DNA of 64,000 nt, from the NCBI RefSeq assembly GCF_000526155.1, contig NZ_JAFN01000001.1:562501-626500 (forward strand), given 5' to 3'. This document shows positions 7,837 through 16,549 of the stretch, one piece after another. Numbering within the stretch: the first letter of the stretch is position 1; each line of letters opens with the position of its first letter. A program made the translations under genes and the position numbers. Source of the DNA: Deferrisoma camini S3R1. Its GTDB lineage: Bacteria > Desulfobacterota > Deferrisomatia > Deferrisomatales > Deferrisomataceae. A model generated the notes under the pieces. It was not told where the DNA came from, did not search any database, and saw nothing but the letters and a program-made list of their open reading frames with translations.

Positions 7837-8921
7837 TCCCGGCGTGGCTGGGCCGGGCCGGGCGGCGGGGCGCCCGGTGGGCGGGGGCGCTCGCGGCCCT
7901 GCTGATGGTGCTGGGAACCCCGGGCCGGGCGCGGGCGGACGCGCCGGAGCCGGTGCGCATCCTCCTGTACCATCGGGTCGGCGACAGCCGCTACCCCTCG
8001 ACCAACGTTTCGGCGGAGGCGTTTCGGGCCCAGATGGCGTGGCTGCGGGACGCCGGTTACACCGTGGTGTCGACCCGTGCCCTGGAGGACCACCTGCTCA
8101 GGGGCCGGGCTTTGCCCCCGCGGCCGGTGGTGATCCAGTTCGACGACGGGTACCGCAGCGTGCTGGAGAACGCCTGGCCGGTGCTCCAGGAGTTCGGATA
8201 CCCTGCCACCGTGTTCCTCGCCACCCGCGCCTTGGATCGGGGGTACTCGGACTTCGTCACGTGGGACGAGGTGGAGAGGTGGGCCCGGCAGGGCATGGAG
8301 TTCGGGGTGCACGGCCACGCCCACCAGCGGCTCGGACGTGCCGATCCGGGGGAGTCGGCCGAGGGGTACGCCCGCCGGGTACGCGAAGAGTTCGCCTTGG
8401 CGGCGGAGCGGTTCCGTTCCCACGGGCTCCCGGTCCGGTGGGTGGCGTATCCCTACGGGGAGTACAGCCCCGAGGTGGTCGAGGCGTGCCGGGATCTGGG
8501 GTTCCGGCTCGGGTTCACCCAGGATCCAGGGGCCGTTCCGGAGGGGGCGGACCGGCTTCTGCTCCCCCGGTTCGCGGTCGTGGGGAGCCTGGGGGACCAG
8601 GCCCGCTTCCGGGAACGGCTGGGGTACGGGGCCTTGGCTCTGGCGGACCGGTGGCCCGAGCCGGGGCCTCTGGCGTCGGCCGAGGTGGAGCGTTTCGGGG
8701 CCAGGATCGTGGAGCCGGCCCGGTACGGCCGCGTCGTGAACCTGTTCGTGAGCGAGCTGGGTCGGGTCGAGGCCCGCTACGACCCCGCCACCGGGCGGGT
8801 GGAGGCTCCGGGAGCGCGGCTGAGGCGGCGCATCAATCGGGTCTTGATCTCGGTGCGGGAGAAGGCGACAGGCCGCTTCGCCCTGGCCTCGTGGCTGCTG
8901 GTGGGGCCGGGGGACGAGTGA
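7833..8921 (+). CDS. Secreted polysaccharide deacetylase (carbohydrate esterase 4)
   Basis: A 362-residue protein with an N-terminal signal peptide ending near ARADAPEP. The NodB-like deacetylase domain spans about residues 45-235. Catalytic and metal motifs are visible: FDDGY (motif 1, about residue 104), the HGHAHQR metal histidines (about 162) and WVAYPYGEYS (about 205). Likely substrates are a cell-wall or exported polysaccharide in the periplasm. About 120 C-terminal residues beyond the domain have no recognised fold. It is translationally coupled to the glucosaminidase gene. Confidence 0.87.
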   Translation: MIPAWLGRAGRRGARWAGALAALLMVLGTPGRARADAPEPVRILLYHRVGDSRYPSTNVSAEAFRAQMAWLRDAGYTVVSTRALEDHLLRGRALPPRPVVIQFDDGYRSVLENAWPVLQEFGYPATVFLATRALDRGYSDFVTWDEVERWARQGMEFGVHGHAHQRLGRADPGESAEGYARRVREEFALAAERFRSHGLPVRWVAYPYGEYSPEVVEACRDLGFRLGFTQDPGAVPEGADRLLLPRFAVVGSLGDQARFRERLGYGALALADRWPEPGPLASAEVERFGARIVEPARYGRVVNLFVSELGRVEARYDPATGRVEAPGARLRRRINRVLISVREKATGRFALASWLLVGPGDE

Positions 8922-9133
8922 GGACGGTGGCCCTCCCTAAGGCCCCTGGGGGCCGGGCAACGTGCGGCGTAACAGGAGGCCCTCGCGCCCCCGGTTTGAC
9001 GAGAGCCACTTGCCCAGGGGGGCCAGAAGCCCCTCGACCGGCGACCGAAGTTGCTGGAAAGCCCCATCAGGCCCCTGCGGGGCCGACAGCGGGGAGGGTA
9101 ACTTTCATTGGTCCGGGGCTCATTGCCGGCGGC

Positions 9134-9271
9134 GGGCCATGGGTTTCAGGAGCCAGAGTTCAGGGGACAGAAGCCAGAAACAGGGCAAAGGCAATGTGGC
9201 CAAACCGACGTCGTGGGACCACGACCCGTCCCCTGACATCTGTCCTCTGACCCCTGGTCCCCATGCCCCCC
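9134..9271. repeat. CAG/CTG heptamer hairpin element
   Basis: The left arm is a run of heptamers TCAGGAG, CCAGAGT, TCAGGGG, ACAGAAG, CCAGAAA (9146-9180). The right arm is CCTGACA, TCTGTCC, TCTGACC, CCTGGTC (9232-9259). The arms are imperfect reverse complements, and the outer ends are GGGCCATGGG and CCCATGCCCCC. Related to 39256-39408. Confidence 0.75.
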
Positions 9272-9296
9272 GACTCCGATGTCGAGACGAACTTTC

Positions 9297-9336
9297 GACC
9301 GACGACCAACGACTGACGACCAACGACCGGAGTTAC
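9297..9336 (+). repeat. GACC heptamer array with start-proximal box
   Basis: Five 7-bp units (GACCGAC, GACCAAC, GACTGAC, GACCAAC, GACCGGA) run into GTTAC, 16 bp before the cyclophilin ATG. These 40 bp match 32601-32640 at 39 of 40 positions. With upstream sequence, 9259-9336 matches 48857-48934 at about 74 of 78. Confidence 0.85.
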
Positions 9337-9352
9337 TGGGAAGGAGACAGTC

Positions 9353-9937
9353 ATGAGAACCGCGCTGGCGATCGTTCTCGCCGTGGGCCTGGTGTCGGCC
9401 GCGGCGGCGGCCGACAACCCCAGGGTGGCCCTCAAGACGACCAAGGGCACGATCGTGGTGGAGCTGTATCCGGACAAGGCGCCGCGTACGGTGGAAAACT
9501 TCCTGCGGTACGTCCGGGAGGGGTTCTACGCGGGCACGGTGTTCCACCGGGTGATCCCGGGGTTCGTGATCCAAGGCGGGGGGCTCACCCCGGATCTGCA
9601 GCCCAAGCCCACCCGTGCGCCGATCCCCAACGAGGCCAAGAACGGGCTTTCGAACCGCCGCGGCACCGTGGCCATGGCCCGGACCATGGTGGTGGACAGT
9701 GCGACGTCCCAGTTCTTCGTGAACCTGGCCGACAACACCTTCCTGGACCACCGGAACGAGACCCCCCAGGGGTACGGGTACGCGGTGTTCGGCCGGGTGG
9801 TCGAGGGAATGGACGTGGTCGACGCGATCGCAGCGGTGCCCACGGGCACGGTGAAAGGGTTCCGGGATGTGCCGAAGGAGGCCGTGGTCATCGAGTCGGC
9901 CGAGGTCCTCCCGGCCGGCCCGAGGACGAACCCCTGA
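9353..9937 (+). CDS. ppiA: Periplasmic peptidylprolyl isomerase (cyclophilin type)
   Basis: A 194-residue protein predicted to catalyse cis-trans proline isomerisation in the periplasm. It has a short cleavable signal peptide (residues 1-20, ending AAAAA-DN) and a cyclophilin domain from residue 22. Key motifs are [13 protein letters not shown] (about 62-74), with the catalytic Arg, and [10 protein letters not shown] (about 119-128). It is close in length and form to E. coli PpiA. GGAAGGAG precedes the ATG. The gene is monocistronic, with a strong terminator about 100 bp downstream. Confidence 0.95.
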   Translation: MRTALAIVLAVGLVSAAAAADNPRVALKTTKGTIVVELYPDKAPRTVENFLRYVREGFYAGTVFHRVIPGFVIQGGGLTPDLQPKPTRAPIPNEAKNGLSNRRGTVAMARTMVVDSATSQFFVNLADNTFLDHRNETPQGYGYAVFGRVVEGMDVVDAIAAVPTGTVKGFRDVPKEAVVIESAEVLPAGPRTNP

Positions 9938-10034
9938 GGCCTTGGGCGACCGGGGAAAAGGTTGCCCACCCACCCTGCAGGAGGAACTTTTTTTCCCACC
10001 CTGTAACCTGAATGTCCGCTTCCGGCTCCTTCCC

Positions 10035-10079
10035 AGGCCCACGAGGGTAGTTCGATTCCCTCGTGGGCCTGCTTTTTTC
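10035..10079 (+). terminator. Rho-independent terminator after the cyclophilin gene
   Basis: A perfect 13-bp stem AGGCCCACGAGGG (10035-10047) pairs with 10058-10070 across a 10-base loop, and is followed by GC and a run of six T. Confidence 0.92.
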
Positions 10080-10219
10080 GGTCTTCGGCCGGCACACCGG
10101 CCCCTGTCCTCCGACGGGAACGGGCTCGCGCCCATACCCTCCGGCTGCCCGCGCCGGACGAGCCGCCTGCCGGACCCGGGCTCCCTTCCCGGGCATGGCG
10201 CGGGAAGGTGAGCCGAAAC

Positions 10220-10236
10220 TTGGCACAGCGCTTGCT
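10220..10236 (+). promoter_or_regulatory. Sigma-54 promoter of the response regulator gene
   Basis: TTGGCAC-N5-TTGCT places the invariant GG (10222-10223) and GC (10234-10235) exactly 10 bp apart, as RpoN promoters require. Transcription would start near 10247, 50 bp before the regulator ATG. Because that gene encodes a sigma-54 activator, autoactivation is likely. Confidence 0.85.
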
Positions 10237-10296
10237 TCTCACGTGCCCGTTTCTTTCGTTCCCCCGTCTTCCCCCCCAACCAACGAAACGATACGG

Positions 10297-11694
10297 ATGA
10301 ACCCCTGCTGCATCCTGGTGATCGAGTCGGACGGCCTCACCGCCGACCATCTGCGAGCCCTGGCTCGGGAGGATGGGTTCCAGGTGCACCACGCCGCCAA
10401 CGGCTCCGAAGGGATCGGTATGCTGGCGGCCCTGCGGCCCGAGGCGGTTTTCGTCGACGTGAACCTCCCGGACATGGACGGCCGGAAGGTGCTCTCCGAG
10501 ATCCGCACCCACGGGTTCGGGAGCCTGGTCCTCATGCTGCTCAACCGCCGGGATGTGAACGCCGTGGTGGAGTGCATGAAGCTCGGCGCTTTCGCGGTGC
10601 TGGAGAAACCCTGCGACCCCGACGAGCTCGACGCCACCCTGCACCGCCTGCGGGACCGGATCCGGCTCGAGGAAGAGGTCCAGACGCTCCGCAGCCGGGT
10701 GGAAGAGGGGTCGCCCTACCAGCTCCTGTTTGGGCACAGCCGCCGCATGCGCGAGGTCCAGGCCATCGTGGACCAGATCGCGGACACGGACATCACGGTG
10801 CTGATCCGCGGGGAGAGCGGCACGGGCAAGGATCTCCTGGCCCGGGCGATCTACGAGGGATCGGCGAGGGCCAAGAGGGCGTTCGTCAAGGTGAACTGCG
10901 CGGCCCTTCCGCGCAACCTCTTGGAGAGCGAGTTGTTCGGGTACGAGGAGGGAGCCTTCACCGGCGCCCACCGCACCAAGAAGGGCAAGTTCGAGTACGC
11001 GGACCAGGGCACCATCTTCCTGGACGAGATCACCGAGATGCACGTGGACCTGCAGGCGAAGCTGCTCCACGTGCTCCAGGACAAAGAGATCTCCCGATTG
11101 GGGGGCAAGGACCCGATCTCGGTGGACGTGCGGATCATCGCGGCGACGAACCGCGAGATTGAGGAAGAGGTTCGCCAGAAACGGTTTCGCGTGGACCTGT
11201 TCTACCGGCTCAACGTGGTGAACATCGTGCTGCCGCCCCTCAGGGAGCGGGCCGAGGAGATCCCGTTCTTGGCCGAGCAGCTCTGTCGGAAGTTCGCCCG
11301 TCAGTACGGCCGGCCCGATGCGCAGATTCCCCGGGACCTCCTCAAGGAGATGGAGACCTATCCGTGGCCGGGGAACGTGCGGGAGCTGGAGAACTACGTG
11401 AAGCGCATCGTGATCGTGGGCGACGTGGACGGCGTGCGGCGGGAGATGCTCTACCACCGCAGGGTCCACGAACGAAACGCAGTCGACCTGCAACAGGAAG
11501 AGATTCCAGACTTTTCCGAGTTCCAGGGCAGGACCCTCAGGGACGTGTCCCGGGAGGCGGCACGGGACGCGGAGCGGCGCGTGCTCCGCCGGGTGCTCGA
11601 CCACACCCGCTGGAACCGGAAGAAGGCGGCGCAGTTGCTGGACATCAGCTACAAGGCGCTCTTGTACAAGATCCGGGAGACCGGTTTGGAGTAG
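10297..11694 (+). CDS. prsR: Sigma-54-dependent response regulator (PEP-CTERM/EPS type)
   Basis: An NtrC-type activator of 465 residues. The receiver domain (3-120) has the phospho-acceptor Asp in FVDVNLPDMDG (about residue 50). The AAA+ domain (about 145-380) has GESGTGKD (Walker A), GAFTGAH (the sigma-54 contact loop) and GTIFLDEI (Walker B). The Fis-type HTH ends the protein (KKAAQLLDISYKALLYKI). It resembles PEP-CTERM-associated response regulators, whose usual target is the adjoining exopolysaccharide cluster. No cognate histidine kinase lies in the window. It has its own sigma-54 promoter. The symbol is by analogy. Confidence 0.88.
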   Translation: MNPCCILVIESDGLTADHLRALAREDGFQVHHAANGSEGIGMLAALRPEAVFVDVNLPDMDGRKVLSEIRTHGFGSLVLMLLNRRDVNAVVECMKLGAFAVLEKPCDPDELDATLHRLRDRIRLEEEVQTLRSRVEEGSPYQLLFGHSRRMREVQAIVDQIADTDITVLIRGESGTGKDLLARAIYEGSARAKRAFVKVNCAALPRNLLESELFGYEEGAFTGAHRTKKGKFEYADQGTIFLDEITEMHVDLQAKLLHVLQDKEISRLGGKDPISVDVRIIAATNREIEEEVRQKRFRVDLFYRLNVVNIVLPPLRERAEEIPFLAEQLCRKFARQYGRPDAQIPRDLLKEMETYPWPGNVRELENYVKRIVIVGDVDGVRREMLYHRRVHERNAVDLQQEEIPDFSEFQGRTLRDVSREAARDAERRVLRRVLDHTRWNRKKAAQLLDISYKALLYKIRETGLE

Positions 11695-11847
11695 GGGCCC
11701 TCCCGCCGTTCATGGGGGGTGTCCAAGGGAGAGCGAGGGCCGGCGACTCATGGTTCTCGGCCAACGACCGGCAACCGAGGTTGGCGGAAGCATCGTCAGG
11801 CCCCTGCGGGGCCCTACAACGTGCGGCGTAACAGGATGCCCTCCCGC

Positions 11848-12048
11848 GGGGCGGGGGGCCTGTTTCCGGCCGTGCGTGAGTGCAGCATTCGACTTGCGCC
11901 GCATCCGTCACCCAGCCCGGGGGACGAAGCGTTTCAGCGGATCTGATGGCGAGGCGGCCCGGAAGCGAAGCCGACCGGGGACGCGGTGGCTGAGTGCCGG
12001 ATGCAGCGACTGTCGGAGCCACGCCCGGCGCTCCAACAGACCCGCCCC
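11848..12048 (+). repeat. Nested inverted-repeat element, diverged copy 5
   Basis: A 201-bp element with ends GGGGCGGG (11848-11855) and its complement CCCGCCCC (12041-12048). Further inward CTGTT and CGGGCGTG-like segments pair, then GCATCCG with CGGATGC (about 11909 and 11998). The left third resembles copy 4. The flanks match 8938-9055, which lacks the element. Confidence 0.7.
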
Positions 12049-12084
12049 CGGGTTGGCGGGAGCCGCTTGCCCTGGGGGTCAGGA

Positions 12085-12110
12085 GACCGAAGACCGTCGA
12101 CCGAAGTTAC
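12085..12110 (+). repeat. GACC heptamers with CCGAAGTTAC box
   Basis: GACCGAA, GACCGTC, GACCGAA then GTTAC, ending 16 bp before the ATG of the export gene. The ribosome site AAGGAGG lies in the gap. Confidence 0.8.
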
Positions 12111-12126
12111 AGGGAAGGAGGCTTCC

Positions 12127-12690
12127 ATGATGCAGCGGATCGGGGTGTTCCTCGCGGCACTGGTACTCACGGCGGGCGTCGCCCTCGGGGCCGGCAACGG
12201 GGTGGCGAAGCGGCCGGCCTACCGCATCGGTGTGGAGGATGTCCTGGACATCCAGGTGTGGAAGAACCCCGAGGTGTCCCGCCAGGTTTGGGTCCGGCCC
12301 GACGGCCGGATCACGCTGCCGCTGGTGGGCGAGATCTTCGTGGAAGGGATGACCCTGGCCGAGCTGACCGACGAGGTGACGACCCGGCTCAAGGAGTACT
12401 TCACGGACCCGGTGGTGACGGTGAGCCTGGTGGAGATCAACAGCTACACCGTGTACCTGCTGGGCCGGGTGAACAGTCCCGGTGCCATGAAGCTCCGGAG
12501 CCCCAAGACGTTTCTGCAGGTTCTGTCCATGGCGGGGGGGTTCCAGGAGTTCGCGGACACGGACAGCGTGATGCTGTTGCGCTGGGAAGGGGACAAGGAG
12601 AAGCGCATTCCCGTGGATGCCGAGTCGATCCTGAAGCGGGGGGAGGGCGATTTTTTGCTCCGGCCCGGTGACGTGATCGTGGTGCCATGA
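12127..12690 (+). CDS. Polysaccharide export protein (Wza-like, PEP-CTERM/EPS type)
   Basis: A predicted exported protein of 187 residues that helps carry exopolysaccharide across the outer membrane. It has a signal peptide (about residues 1-22), a Poly_export domain (YRIGVEDVLDIQVWKNPEVSRQVWVRPDGRITLPLVGEI, about 31-70) and one SLBB domain (about 112-185, YTVYLLGRVNSPGAM). It is shorter than E. coli Wza and lacks an obvious lipobox, as in the short exporters of exosortase-associated clusters. AAGGAGG precedes the ATG at 12127. The next gene starts inside its stop (ATGA). Confidence 0.88.
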   Translation: MMQRIGVFLAALVLTAGVALGAGNGVAKRPAYRIGVEDVLDIQVWKNPEVSRQVWVRPDGRITLPLVGEIFVEGMTLAELTDEVTTRLKEYFTDPVVTVSLVEINSYTVYLLGRVNSPGAMKLRSPKTFLQVLSMAGGFQEFADTDSVMLLRWEGDKEKRIPVDAESILKRGEGDFLLRPGDVIVVP

Positions 12691-14192
12691 GGGGGGCGGT
12701 GGGCATCGCGGTGGCCGTCGCCTTGGCCGCGGCCCTCCCGGCTCGCGGCGCCGACGGTGCAGCGACCGCGCCCGATCCGTTCGAGCGCCAGCTCACCCGG
12801 TATCGGGAGTTCCTGGACTACGGGGGGTACGAGACCTCCGTGGAGGGGCTGTTGCCCAAGGGGTCCGTGTCCCGGTGGAACCTGTCGGTCGGCCTGGGGG
12901 CGACCTACACGGACAACCTGGACCAGGACGCCCGCCGGGAAGAGGCGTGGTGGGCCGACGGCTCCTTGGGGGTGGGCTGGGTCCGCCGCACGCCCCGGCT
13001 GCTGGGCACGGCGGACTACCGGTTCAGCTCGGGGCTCTACGAGAGCACGGCGGTGGGCCAACGAAACACCACCCGCCAGTCCCTGGTGGGGGGGCTGCGG
13101 TGGCAGGCCTCCCCCCGGCTCACCACCTTCGTCACCGGTCATGCCACACAGAACCTCGAAGAGCCCATCGGCGGCGGGCTCTCTGGGGTGGCGGCCGGCT
13201 ACCGGAACCGTTCCGACGAGTACTCGATCTCCGGGGGCTACACCTGGCGGCTGGCGGCCTCGGTGGTCCAGGACGCCTCGTACGGGTTCTCGTACCGGAA
13301 CTACGTCTCGGAGGAAGCGACGGGCGAGGACACCCGCTCCCACCAGGCCTCCGCCGGCCTCGCGTGGGGAGGGGGCCGCACGGGCCGGTGGCGCATGAGG
13401 TACGGCTACGCCAGACAGGAGGAGGTGAGCACGGGGGACGGCCGCCAGAACCACACGGGGTCGGTGGGGTGGAGCCGGACGTTTCTGCCCCTTGCCGACC
13501 CCAGGCCGACGACCGTGGGGTTCGATTACTCGGTGGACCGGGGCCTTCCCTACGACGGGAACCGGTACTGGAACCACTCGTGGAGCGTGAGCCTCGCTCG
13601 GTCGTGGTCGCCCCGGACGACCACCTCGGCCCGGGTGGGGTACCAGTGGGTGATGCCGGAAGACGGCCAGACGGAACGTTCCGTCACGTGGGGGGTCGAC
13701 GCGAGCCACCGCTTCACCGAGTACACCACGGCCTCGTTGGGGGCGTCGGAGGGGTGGTCGTACCAGCCCGCCACGTCCCGCACCTCGTTCACCCAGCTCA
13801 CGAAGACCCGGAGGGTGAGCGGCTCGGTCTCCACCCGGTGGGGACGCAGCCTGACCTCCCGGCTTCTCGCCTCGGTGGTGGATGCCCAGGTCCAGGGCGG
13901 AGAGGGCGTGCACGAGGACGACTACTGGGAGGCCTCGGCCTCGGCCGAGGTGTCGGCGAAGGTGGGACGCGACGGGTTTTGGGGAACGGGGTACCGGTTC
14001 TCGCGGCGGATGGCGGACCTGCCCGACGACCGGTTTCGGCGCCACCGCTGGAACGGATTCGTGCGGTGGAGCCTGGGTCGAGTCTGGGACGTGCGGGTGA
14101 CCCTGACCCACGATCGGCAGACCTACGACGTCGTGCCCGACTCGGACTACCACGAGAACCGGATCACCGCGAGCCTGAGCGCGACCTGGTGA
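12687..14192 (+). CDS. Outer-membrane beta-barrel protein of the EPS cluster
   Basis: A 501-residue protein with a signal peptide ending at ALPARGADG. The rest is a run of alternating amphipathic strands rich in Tyr, Trp, Ser and Thr, and it ends in SLSATW, a C-terminal aromatic typical of barrels folded by the BAM complex. It resembles the beta-barrel proteins in PEP-CTERM/exosortase polysaccharide loci. Probable role: an outer-membrane pore or scaffold working with the export protein. It is translationally coupled to that gene (ATGA). Confidence 0.75.
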   Translation: MRGAVGIAVAVALAAALPARGADGAATAPDPFERQLTRYREFLDYGGYETSVEGLLPKGSVSRWNLSVGLGATYTDNLDQDARREEAWWADGSLGVGWVRRTPRLLGTADYRFSSGLYESTAVGQRNTTRQSLVGGLRWQASPRLTTFVTGHATQNLEEPIGGGLSGVAAGYRNRSDEYSISGGYTWRLAASVVQDASYGFSYRNYVSEEATGEDTRSHQASAGLAWGGGRTGRWRMRYGYARQEEVSTGDGRQNHTGSVGWSRTFLPLADPRPTTVGFDYSVDRGLPYDGNRYWNHSWSVSLARSWSPRTTTSARVGYQWVMPEDGQTERSVTWGVDASHRFTEYTTASLGASEGWSYQPATSRTSFTQLTKTRRVSGSVSTRWGRSLTSRLLASVVDAQVQGGEGVHEDDYWEASASAEVSAKVGRDGFWGTGYRFSRRMADLPDDRFRRHRWNGFVRWSLGRVWDVRVTLTHDRQTYDVVPDSDYHENRITASLSATW

Positions 14193-14221
14193 GGCCGGCC
14201 GCAGACGAGACGAGGGAGCGC

Positions 14222-15094
14222 ATGAGCAAGATCCTGAAGGCCTTGGAGAAAGCAGGAAAGGAAGGGACCCTGGAGGTGGCGGTGGATCGCAGTCCCGCCG
14301 ATCCGGTGGCCCCGGCGGATCCGGCCCCGGTTCCCGGCCGGCCGCGCCGACGCCGCAAGGCCGGCGCGGTGGTCACCCAGGCTCCCGACCCCGAGATCCT
14401 GCGGCGCGTGGATCCCCACGTGGTGGTGCTCCACAAGCCCATGTCCGTGATCTCCGAGCAGTACCGCGGAATGCGAAGCCGGATCGAGCGGGCCAATGCG
14501 GACGGAAGGATCCAGACCCTGGTCATCACCAGCGCGTTCAAGGGTGAGGGCAAGAGCGTGACGGCCACCAACCTGGCCTCCGTGTTCGCCCAGGACGCCA
14601 CCAAGGCTGTTCTCCTGGTGGACGCGGATCTGCGCAGGCCCCGGATCCACAAGTTGCTGGGGATCGAGGGCACCCCGGGCCTGGGGGACCTGCTCCGCGG
14701 CCGGGCGACCCTGGGAGAGGTGCTCCAGACCACGCCGTTCTACGGGCTTTCGGTGGTGACGGCCGGAACCGTGGAAGGGCACCCGGCCGAGCTGCTGGCG
14801 AGCCCCGAGTTCGACGACTTCATCGCCCAGGCGCGTTCCCAGTTCGATTATATCGTGGTGGACACCCCGCCGCTGCACCCGATCAGCGACGTGAACTTCC
14901 TGGCCGACGCGGTGGACGGCATCGTGCTCGTGGTCCGGGCGCACAAGACCCATCGGGGGCTCGTGCGGCAGGCGGCGGAGACCATCCCTCGGGAGAAGCT
15001 GCTGGGCACGGTGCTGAACCGGGCCGAGAGCCTCAGGAGCGGGTACGGCTACGGATACGGAGGAGCGGGTTACTACTACTACAAATACTACTGA
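14222..15094 (+). CDS. CpsD/CapB-type tyrosine autokinase
   Basis: A 290-residue BY-kinase predicted to control exopolysaccharide chain length by cycles of phosphorylation. It has Walker A TSAFKGEGKSVTATNLA (about residues 102-118), Walker A' VLLVDADLRRP (about 131-141) and Walker B YIVVDTPPLHP (about 213-223). The C-terminal tail is a tyrosine cluster ending YYYYKYY, the autophosphorylation site. It starts MSKILKALEKA, a conserved N-terminus of the EPS-locus subfamily. The Wzz-like membrane partner is not fused and no separate one is in the window. GAGGGA precedes the ATG. Confidence 0.9.
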   Translation: MSKILKALEKAGKEGTLEVAVDRSPADPVAPADPAPVPGRPRRRRKAGAVVTQAPDPEILRRVDPHVVVLHKPMSVISEQYRGMRSRIERANADGRIQTLVITSAFKGEGKSVTATNLASVFAQDATKAVLLVDADLRRPRIHKLLGIEGTPGLGDLLRGRATLGEVLQTTPFYGLSVVTAGTVEGHPAELLASPEFDDFIAQARSQFDYIVVDTPPLHPISDVNFLADAVDGIVLVVRAHKTHRGLVRQAAETIPREKLLGTVLNRAESLRSGYGYGYGGAGYYYYKYY

Positions 15095-15147
15095 GCCGGA
15101 ACGTCGGGGGGAGCGAGGAGATCTCGAAGCATGGAGGAGGCCAAGGC

Positions 15148-16530
15148 ATGCGCCGCGCTCTAACGGTGCGCCACGTGACGCTGTTCGTGGTGGAGGACGC
15201 GCTCATCCTCGGAGCCGTGCTCGCTGCCATGGGCCTTCGGTTCGGAGGGGACGTCCGTTTCCTGTTGGGCGACCCGCTGGAGTGGATGCGGATCGGGCTC
15301 GTCGTCCTCGTGACCCAGGTCTGCTTCTACTACCACGACCTGTACGAGCTCAAGGTTCTGAACAGCCGCCGGGAGCTCATGATCCGTCTCCTCCAGGCCC
15401 TGGGTGTCGCGAGCATCCTGTTGGCGTTCGCCTACTACGTGTACCCCGACCTGATCCTGGGGCGGGGGATCTTCGTCCTGTTCGTGGCGATCGTGATCGG
15501 GGTGGTGGTGCTCTGGCGGCTGGGGTATACCGCGGTACTCTCGACCCGGGGGCTGTCGGTGGGCATCCTGCTCGTGGGGGCAGGAGACCTGGCGCGGAAG
15601 GTCTACCGGGAGACGCTGGCGCGCAAGACCCTGGGGTTCCACGTGGTCGGGTGCCTGGCGGCCGAGCCCGACGGGGCGGACGATTGCCAGGGGCTGCCGC
15701 CGGTGCTGGGAGGGTACGAGGATCTGCTGGAGGTGGCGGCCCGCCCAGACGTGGACCGGGTGGTGGTGGCCATCGCGGAGCGGCGGGGAAAGTTCCCCGT
15801 GCGCGGGCTCCTGGAGCTGCGGCTGTCCGGCAAGCCCGTTCTGGACGGCGCGGCGTTCTACGAGGAGCTCACCGGCAAGATGCTGGTGGAGCACCTTCGA
15901 CCGAGTCAGCTCATCTTTTCCGAGGGATTCTCCAAGCATCCGGTCACCTTGGCCATCAAACGGTTCGTGGACTTCGCAGCCAGCCTGCTGGGGCTCGTGG
16001 TCTCGGCTCCGATCTGGGCGGTCATCCCGCTGGCCATCAAGCTCGACTCGCCGGGGCCGGTGTTCTTCCGGCAGGAGCGGGTGGGGGAAAAGGGCCGAAG
16101 GTTCGAGGTGCTCAAGTTCCGCTCCATGCGATCGGACGCCGAGAAACACACCGGGCCGGTGTGGGCCCGGGACAACGACGACCGGGTGACGCGGGTGGGG
16201 CGGTTCATCCGGAAGACCCGGATCGACGAGATCCCCCAGCTGGTCAACGTGCTCAAGGGCGAGATGAGCTTCGTGGGCCCGCGGCCGGAACGACCGTTCT
16301 TCGTGGAGCAGCTGGCCCGGGAGATCCCCTACTACGTCCAGCGCCACACGGTGAAACCGGGGGTGACGGGGTTGGCCCAGGTAAAGTACAGTTACGGCTC
16401 CACCAAGGAAGACGCCCTGGAGAAGCTCCGGTACGACCTGTATTACATCAAGAGGATGGGGTTCTGGATGGACGTGTCCATCATTTTCGAGACCGTGAAG
16501 GTGGTGCTGTTCGGCAAGGGTGCCAAGTAA
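15148..16530 (+). CDS. Exopolysaccharide initiating sugar transferase (PEP-CTERM type)
   Basis: Predicted to place the first sugar-phosphate on undecaprenyl phosphate at the inner membrane. The 460-residue protein has four hydrophobic segments in residues 10-125, a Rossmann-like CoA-binding region (about 130-230, GILLVGAGDLARKVYRE) and a C-terminal bacterial sugar transferase domain. That domain starts KRFVDFAASLLGL (about 271) and includes FRQERVGEKGRRFEVLKFRSM and RKTRIDEIPQLVNVLKGEMSFVGPRPERP. This is the WbaP/EpsE fold in the form typical of exosortase loci. GAGGAGG lies upstream of the ATG. Confidence 0.92.
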   Translation: MRRALTVRHVTLFVVEDALILGAVLAAMGLRFGGDVRFLLGDPLEWMRIGLVVLVTQVCFYYHDLYELKVLNSRRELMIRLLQALGVASILLAFAYYVYPDLILGRGIFVLFVAIVIGVVVLWRLGYTAVLSTRGLSVGILLVGAGDLARKVYRETLARKTLGFHVVGCLAAEPDGADDCQGLPPVLGGYEDLLEVAARPDVDRVVVAIAERRGKFPVRGLLELRLSGKPVLDGAAFYEELTGKMLVEHLRPSQLIFSEGFSKHPVTLAIKRFVDFAASLLGLVVSAPIWAVIPLAIKLDSPGPVFFRQERVGEKGRRFEVLKFRSMRSDAEKHTGPVWARDNDDRVTRVGRFIRKTRIDEIPQLVNVLKGEMSFVGPRPERPFFVEQLAREIPYYVQRHTVKPGVTGLAQVKYSYGSTKEDALEKLRYDLYYIKRMGFWMDVSIIFETVKVVLFGKGAK

Positions 16531-16549
16531 CCGCGCGGGGTGACGCGGC

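Larger units (their letters stand above)
8922..9352 (+). other. Module-rich intergenic spacer before the cyclophilin gene
   Basis: No gene is seen in these 431 bp. The first half (about 8938-9055) is a paralogue of the spacer at 11799-12110 without the nested element, ending in CCGAAGTTGC (9045-9054). A GGCCCC-TGC-GGGGCC hairpin lies at 9070-9084. A module at 9085-9133 closely resembles 48965-49013. Then come the CAG/CTG hairpin (9134-9271) and the GACC heptamers (9297-9336). Confidence 0.8.

Noticed and set aside
10035-10070. tRNA T-arm-like sequence (stem with TTCGATT loop)
   Set aside because: The loop is 10 bases and no acceptor, D or anticodon arm surrounds it. The 13-bp perfect stem plus six T is a terminator.
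11694-12126. A second sigma-54 promoter before the EPS exporter gene
   Set aside because: TTGGCGGG at about 12053 is followed by TTGCC, but the GG to GC distance is 12 bp, not the required 10.
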